Origin: Petrosia ficiformis
Lineage: Eukaryota > Porifera > Demospongiae > Haplosclerida > Petrosiidae
NCBI GenBank assembly: GCA_947044365.1
Contig: OX345637.1
Span: 8,865,076 to 8,929,075 of the forward strand
Reading direction: 5' to 3'
Length of the DNA: 64,000 nt
The translations under genes and the position numbers were made by a program. Shown piece after piece: positions 59,101-64,000 of this stretch (its first letter is position 1; every line of letters starts with the position of its first letter). Below the pieces are notes generated by a model. The model was not told where the DNA came from, ran no database searches, and worked only from the letters and a program-made list of their open reading frames with translations.

Positions 59101-62100
59101 AACAATATTGATTACATTTCATTCACTTACTTGTTACTAGTAGAGTACAAGTATCTTCACTTTGTGGACTCTCATTAGTTATACATGTCACTTTCATCTC
59201 ATCCAATGTCTCACTAGCTGTAAACATTAACTGACTACTAATTGTTCTAGCATCATCATCAGCTGATGTAAGTGTTGCACTAAATAATGAATTACTAATA
59301 CTGGAATGGAAACTACTGAGAACAAGTGGAGTTGAATCACCAATAGGAACATTCCATGCTAGCAAGTTAAAACCAGCTGGAGGATTAGTCACATTACAGT
59401 TCAGTATCACAGTATCACCAGGATTCAAATATACTCCAGGATTTGTTTCATTACAGCTACCAGTATCCACAGTTATAGTAGCACCAATTGAATGAACTGA
59501 AGAATAGGAAAAACATTACTTCAACAAGACAATATGAAACTGAGGTGTATACAGCATTACAATAGACAAAATGGTTCAGTGTTCTGCAGTTTGTCCGCAA
59601 CTGTACATTGATTGATTTACATGAGGTGTACCTGCAATTGATTGTATGTGTGTGCCACACCAAATCAGGAAAAGTGTTAAACTGTGGCTCAGTTGAAAGG
59701 TGGGTAGAAAGTAAGATTTTAACTGATTACAATATCCATTATCTTGACTATCAAGCTGGAAAATAATTAGACATAAAAAAAACTGCTGGACAGCAAAAGT
59801 TAACAAGGAGCCTATGATTGCTTTCTAACCATTCTCATCTGAAACCCAGCAAACTATTGTAGTCCTGCTTTCTTTCTACTGGACAGCAGAGTGAGCATTT
59901 ATTCATGTACCATGCCCACTGACTAACCTGGTTCCTGGGAATTACTACACACACTATGTATAACTATGTAAACAATGAATACATGTACACAAATATGGGC
60001 AAGTGATGGCTGTTATTATTATTTTTAATAGCAGATGACCATTACTTGCATGTGCCAATTAATACATGTACACAACACAATCAGACTTAGGTGTAGTCAT
60101 GTCAGTTTGTACTATGAAATTTAATCATCGTTGTTGTACTAGTACATTCAAGTTAAGGGAAAATACTTAATTTTACTTTAAATATCATATCTGCAGTGTT
60201 TCTCCTAGGAAAAATATTAAGGGTGGGGGAGTGCATCAGTGGTATATGACATTTGGTCAACAATGTTCAATCAATGTTATAAAACACTGTTTTTCAGTAT
60301 GAACTTCAGAATTAAAAGGTGGAGAGCAGAGTTTTTGATAACTTTTGAAGCATATTAACTGCGCCACTGGCCCAAAGATAGAACTGTGCTCTTTCAAATA
60401 AGAAGCTCTCTTGGCCAATGGTGCGCCATATGAGCTTATCAAAAACACTGGTGGGAGTGCCATGTTACCACTCTTTGGGGGAAACACTGATATCTGAAAT
60501 ATGTTAAAATATCATTTTCCATATTTCAGAATTTAATCAATAAAAATGGCTCCATTTTGAACTTTATTTTGAAAACAATGTTACGTGCAACATAAACTAT
60601 TTAGTAGTGTTGCTTTGGTTCTATCGGTACTAAAACTAAAAGCCACTTTTAGTACCACTTTTCAATTTTAGTTCTCGGAACTAAAATTATAACTAAAACT
60701 TATTTGAAACTTAGACCCAGAACTAAAACAATTTTTGGATTGTGAACTAGAACTAGAACAGAACTAAAATGAAAATATTAATTCAAAACTTAGAGCTAAA
60801 AATTATACAATAGATATCACAATACACCAAATTTTTCACTTCATTCACAGAATTTGTTGTATCATATAAGACACAGTGTTACACATAATAAACATCATAT
60901 ATTGAATTGCTACATGCAAGCCAGAGACATTTTATGATTATCATAAAAGCTACTATAATGACATTATTAAAATACGTTCACATTGATTTGGCACCAAACT
61001 TAATAATAATATCATATAGTTTGGTGCCAAATCAATGTGAATATACTTTAGTAGATTTATTACAATACTGGTTAAATTCTTCAGAAATAAGTTAACTGAT
61101 AACGATTACCAATCCAATTATTGGTGCATCCCTACTCTCTATCTAGGGCCTGGAAAAAAATTGCCTCCCATAAATTATAATTTAGAAACTTGTAACGATT
61201 TTCATTACATTTCAATCACTTACTTGTAACTAGTAGAGTACAAGTATCTTCACTTTGTGGACTGCCATTATTTATACATGTCACTTTCATCTCATCCAAT
61301 GTCTCATTAGCTGTAAACATTAACTGACTACTAACTGTTCTAGCATCATCATCAGCTGATGTAAGTGTTGCATTAAACAATGAATTACTAATACTGGAAT
61401 GGAAACTACTGAGAACAAGTGGAGTTGAATCACCAATAGGAACATTCCATGCTAGCAAGTTAAGACCAGCTGGAGGATTAGTCACATTACAGTTCAGTAT
61501 CACAGTATCACCAGGATTCAAATATACTCCAGGACTTGTTTCATTACAACTACCAGTATCCACAGTTATAGTAGCACCAATTGAATGAACTGAAGAATAG
61601 AAAAGAAATGAATTACTTCAATAATACAATATGAAACTGAGGTGTATACAGCAATACAATAGACAAAATGGTTCAGTGTTCTGCAGTTTGTGCCAGCTGT
61701 ACATTGATTGATTTACATGAGGTGTACCTGCAATTGATTGTATGTGTGTGCCACACCAAATCAGGAAAAGTGTTAAGCTGTGGCTCAGTTGAAAGGTGGG
61801 TAGAAAGTAATATTTTAACTGATTACAATATCCATTATCTTGACTATCAAGCTGGAACATAATTAAACTGCTGCACAGCAAAAGTTTACAATGAGCCTAT
61901 GATTGCTTCGTAGCCATTCTCATCTAAAACCCAGCAAACTATTGTAGTCCTGCTTTCTTTCTACTGGACAGCAGAGTGAGCATTTATTCATGTATCATGC
62001 CCACTAACTAACCAAGTCCCCTGGAATAACTACGTATATTATGTATAACTATGTAAACAATGAATACATGTACACAACACAATCAGACTTAGGTGTAGTC

Positions 62101-63160
62101 ATGTCAGTTTGTACTATGAAATTTAATCATCGTTGTTGTACTAGTACATTCAAGTTAAGGGAAAATACTTAACTTCACTTCATTGATCATTACTTAACAG
62201 CTGTACCTGCTTTGTAGAAACAAGAAGTACATTAATATGTAATAGTTTGATCATTCATAACTTTAATTTCATTTATTTCATTCATTAAGATATCAAGAAC
62301 TAATCAAAAACCAGGAACAGAATCTAAATCAATAACATTATTAAAATTTATAACCGGAACTAAATCAGAATCAAAACTTTTCTCAAGTTTGGAACCAGAA
62401 CTAAAACAGAATCAAAAGGCATTTTTCAAGTTGGTACTAAAAATCAACAGGATTCTGAAACTATAACTCCGAACTACAACTAAAATCATAACTAAAACAA
62501 CATTTAATACTAAAACAACACTACTCATTAACAATGCTAAGTCATGACAAGCAGCATAATTTAGCAGACTTTCTGGAGCTACAGCAATATAAAATGAGGG
62601 TACTGAGAAACGATTGTTTATAGATAATGTATGGTCCATAGGGCCATCATTATGATTGAATTCCTATGGGCTAATCTATATATTGCATTATGTTTGTCAC
62701 ATTCATGCTATAAAAAAAATTACCTAGTTAAGGTTGTAACACATAAAAGAACATGTGCTTAAGCTGCACATCAGGATGTGTAGTTACACTATCAGCTGTT
62801 TCTTGATGTAACTGCCAGTGAGATTACATCATCAGGATTGCGTAAAATTATTCTAGGGTACAAGGGTTTATACAGTATCCTTATTAAGGTTGAGTGCGGT
62901 TTTTTTTAATTTATAGAACGATTGTTTCTATTTATGGTAGCAATGGTTACATCAAGAAACTTCCACACTACCTGAGAAGTAGCATGGTTGGTGTCTATAT
63001 TTCAGCTCATAATCCTCTAGGTATTTCAGCCCCCCAAAATGAAACAGCTGCTTCCTTAGTAGTTATACTTTCTACATACATAACAATTTTTATAGAACAT
63101 ACCTCTACTTGGAAGTGTGCTGATGTAAAACGCCAAAAGCAATCTCTGTACAATATTCAT
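56143..63160 (-). CDS. Receptor paralog F: two-Ig FN3 receptor, tail exon not found
   Basis: Exons on the minus strand: signal 63160-63103 (MNIVQRLLLAFYISTLPSR), Ig 61589-61224, Ig 59496-59131, FN3 57907-57629, linker 57569-57490, FN3-like 57201-57009, FN3-like 56946-56581, stalk 56480-56331, TM 56276-56151. All phases match; both Ig exons are 366 nt and phase 1-1, so they can be spliced in tandem. The donor after 57009 is GTCAGT instead of GTAAGT. The stalk is 150 nt against 57 in D, made of Thr/Ser codons from an ACA/TCA-rich microsatellite. The TM segment ends WYQKK. The duplication that created this gene stops before the D tail exon, and no tail is found down to 49 kb. Reading through the donor gives a stop two codons on (56145-56143), about 663 aa. 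It may be a tail-less receptor or use a distant exon. Confidence 0.75.
60977..61041. repeat. Perfect 24-bp inverted repeat with 17-nt loop
   Basis: The arm begins TTCACATTGATTTGGCACC and is exactly complementary to the right arm. Degraded versions occur at the equivalent places near 28.53 and 58.88 kb, between Ig and FN3 exons. It is likely a foldback element or a conserved intronic hairpin. Confidence 0.85.
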
Positions 63161-63820
63161 CACGAATCATCAGTTCAAAAGAGTTAATGAGATTCAGGGG
63201 TTAGATCTAATTACGTACATTTAAACCTCTTGCCGGGGGAATTCAGAATCGGTTGATTGTTGTATCGTCGCTTACTTGGAGGGAGGACGAATCGAGAGGT
63301 TTAGTAGAGTTTAGTGAAGACTATAGCGTTAGCAGAGACTTGAGACATATTGTGCACTGGATTTGTTTTCGCATTTCGCGGAAAGTATTCCCGCTACCGG
63401 GGAGTTTGCATTGCAGACACAGCAAAAATTAAGCCGCACTCACCGGAAGTCACCTGACAGGCGTAACTCACCACATGACTTTTGGTGGGTGTGGCTACAT
63501 TGCCCGATGCTGTGATCGTTCTTTTCAGTTGATCCGGATATGCTCTGGGCTCTATTGGGAATTGAAATTGAGTCGAAGAAACAGAGACTATTATGATCCT
63601 CTTTGTGGTGACTTTAAATCGTTTAAAATGTATTTTCAAGTAAAGTGGGTTGTCTTGAATGTACACTGTTGTCAGACCTAAGAATCAAAAAGAAGTGCAA
63701 AATGAAAATTCCTCCCATAATAGGAAGTGCCTATTTGCCACTGTGAAATACAATCAAGGTGGATAGCTGAATTACAGTTATTAATAGAAAGCTCTCAGTG
63801 TTAATAGACATAACCTTATT
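63161..63820 (-). promoter_or_regulatory. Putative promoter/5' UTR region of gene F with extra GC-richer block
   Basis: Paralogous to 31640-32101 upstream of gene D but carries an additional segment of about 170-190 bp (roughly 63346-63535; contains TTTCGCGGAAAG, CGCTACCGGGG, TTAAGCCGCACTCACCGG). This block is richer in GC and CpG than anything near it. Either F gained it or D lost it. No specific binding site is claimed. Confidence 0.4.
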
Positions 63821-63897
63821 AGAAAATAAAGAACACTGACTTCAATTATGCAGATTTAACCCTATCACCCCTAACCTAAATTCTGGGATTGAAAACG

Positions 63898-63977
63898 TGG
63901 CTCCCCCTATAAGATCATGGCATATCTAGATATGTTTCTGCTGAGTGAGCTAGCTGACTGAGTGCTTCTTGATGTAG
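63898..63977. repeat. Single copy of the 78-bp unit
   Basis: Matches one unit of 34303-34692 with a few substitutions. It shows the ancestral single-copy state and that the segmental duplication runs past the right edge of the window. Confidence 0.85.
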
Positions 63978-64000
63978 CAGTTGCATTTATCATGCATTCT

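Larger units (their letters stand above)
54876..63820. repeat. Large segmental duplication of about 24.7-32.1 kb
   Basis: Exons, introns and flanks of gene F follow those of gene D in the same order. Homology begins near 24716/54876 (ATAATTAAAAAAAACATTTTC type) and continues past the first exons to the window's right edge (63.85-64.0 kb matches 34.26-34.7 kb). Differences: an extra Ig exon block in F, loss of the D tail exon, the Crypton and 78-bp expansion only near D, and a GC-richer insert only near F. Confidence 0.85.

Overview
The window is AT-rich metazoan nuclear DNA. Genes are split by GT-AG introns and sit among minisatellites, small inverted-repeat transposons, a Crypton-like element and a non-LTR retrotransposon fragment. 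There is no prokaryotic gene organisation. The Ig/FN3 receptors, the animal-type transposons and the compact AT-rich exons suggest an early-branching invertebrate. A sponge is my best guess, at modest confidence; no phylogenetic marker is present to prove it.

The main content is a tandem cluster of paralogous type I membrane receptors, named A to I here. An intact member is built as: signal-peptide exon (M-x-IVQ-x-LLL), Ig-like exon, FN3 exon, an 80-nt linker exon, two further FN3-like exons, a Ser/Thr-rich stalk, a transmembrane segment and a tyrosine-containing tail. Nearly all exon boundaries are phase 1, so exons can be swapped or duplicated without losing frame.

Layout: A (minus, 1-4422, a pseudogene cut by the left edge); B (plus, 8192-10356, an unrelated secreted or membrane-anchored protein I do not recognise); an orphan tail exon (minus, about 12.2 kb); a decayed pogo-like transposon with a nested MITE (12.86-13.89 kb); C (plus, 16482-20312, one frameshift in its Ig exon); D (minus, 23930-31639, complete, 549 aa predicted); a Crypton-like tyrosine-recombinase element (about 32.1-34.26 kb); a 78-bp array; H (plus, 35.2-37.4 kb, pseudogene); a 5.2-kb array of a 43-bp satellite; I (plus, 43332-49026, complete, 546 aa predicted); E (minus, 51770-54658, truncated); F (minus, 56143-63160, two Ig exons, no tail exon found).

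The locus grew by segmental duplication. The convergent pair C/D resembles the convergent pair I/F, and 24.7-34.7 kb is repeated at 54.9-64 kb. The second copy lacks the Crypton and so supplies an approximate empty site. Two Ig classes and two TM/tail classes occur in all four combinations, and one stretch of gene I looks converted from opposite-strand paralogs. The intact tails of D and I carry an ITAM-like pair of tyrosine motifs. I infer a rapidly evolving recognition or immune-type receptor locus, comparable in style to invertebrate allorecognition complexes. This is inference from architecture; nothing in the sequence shows function directly.
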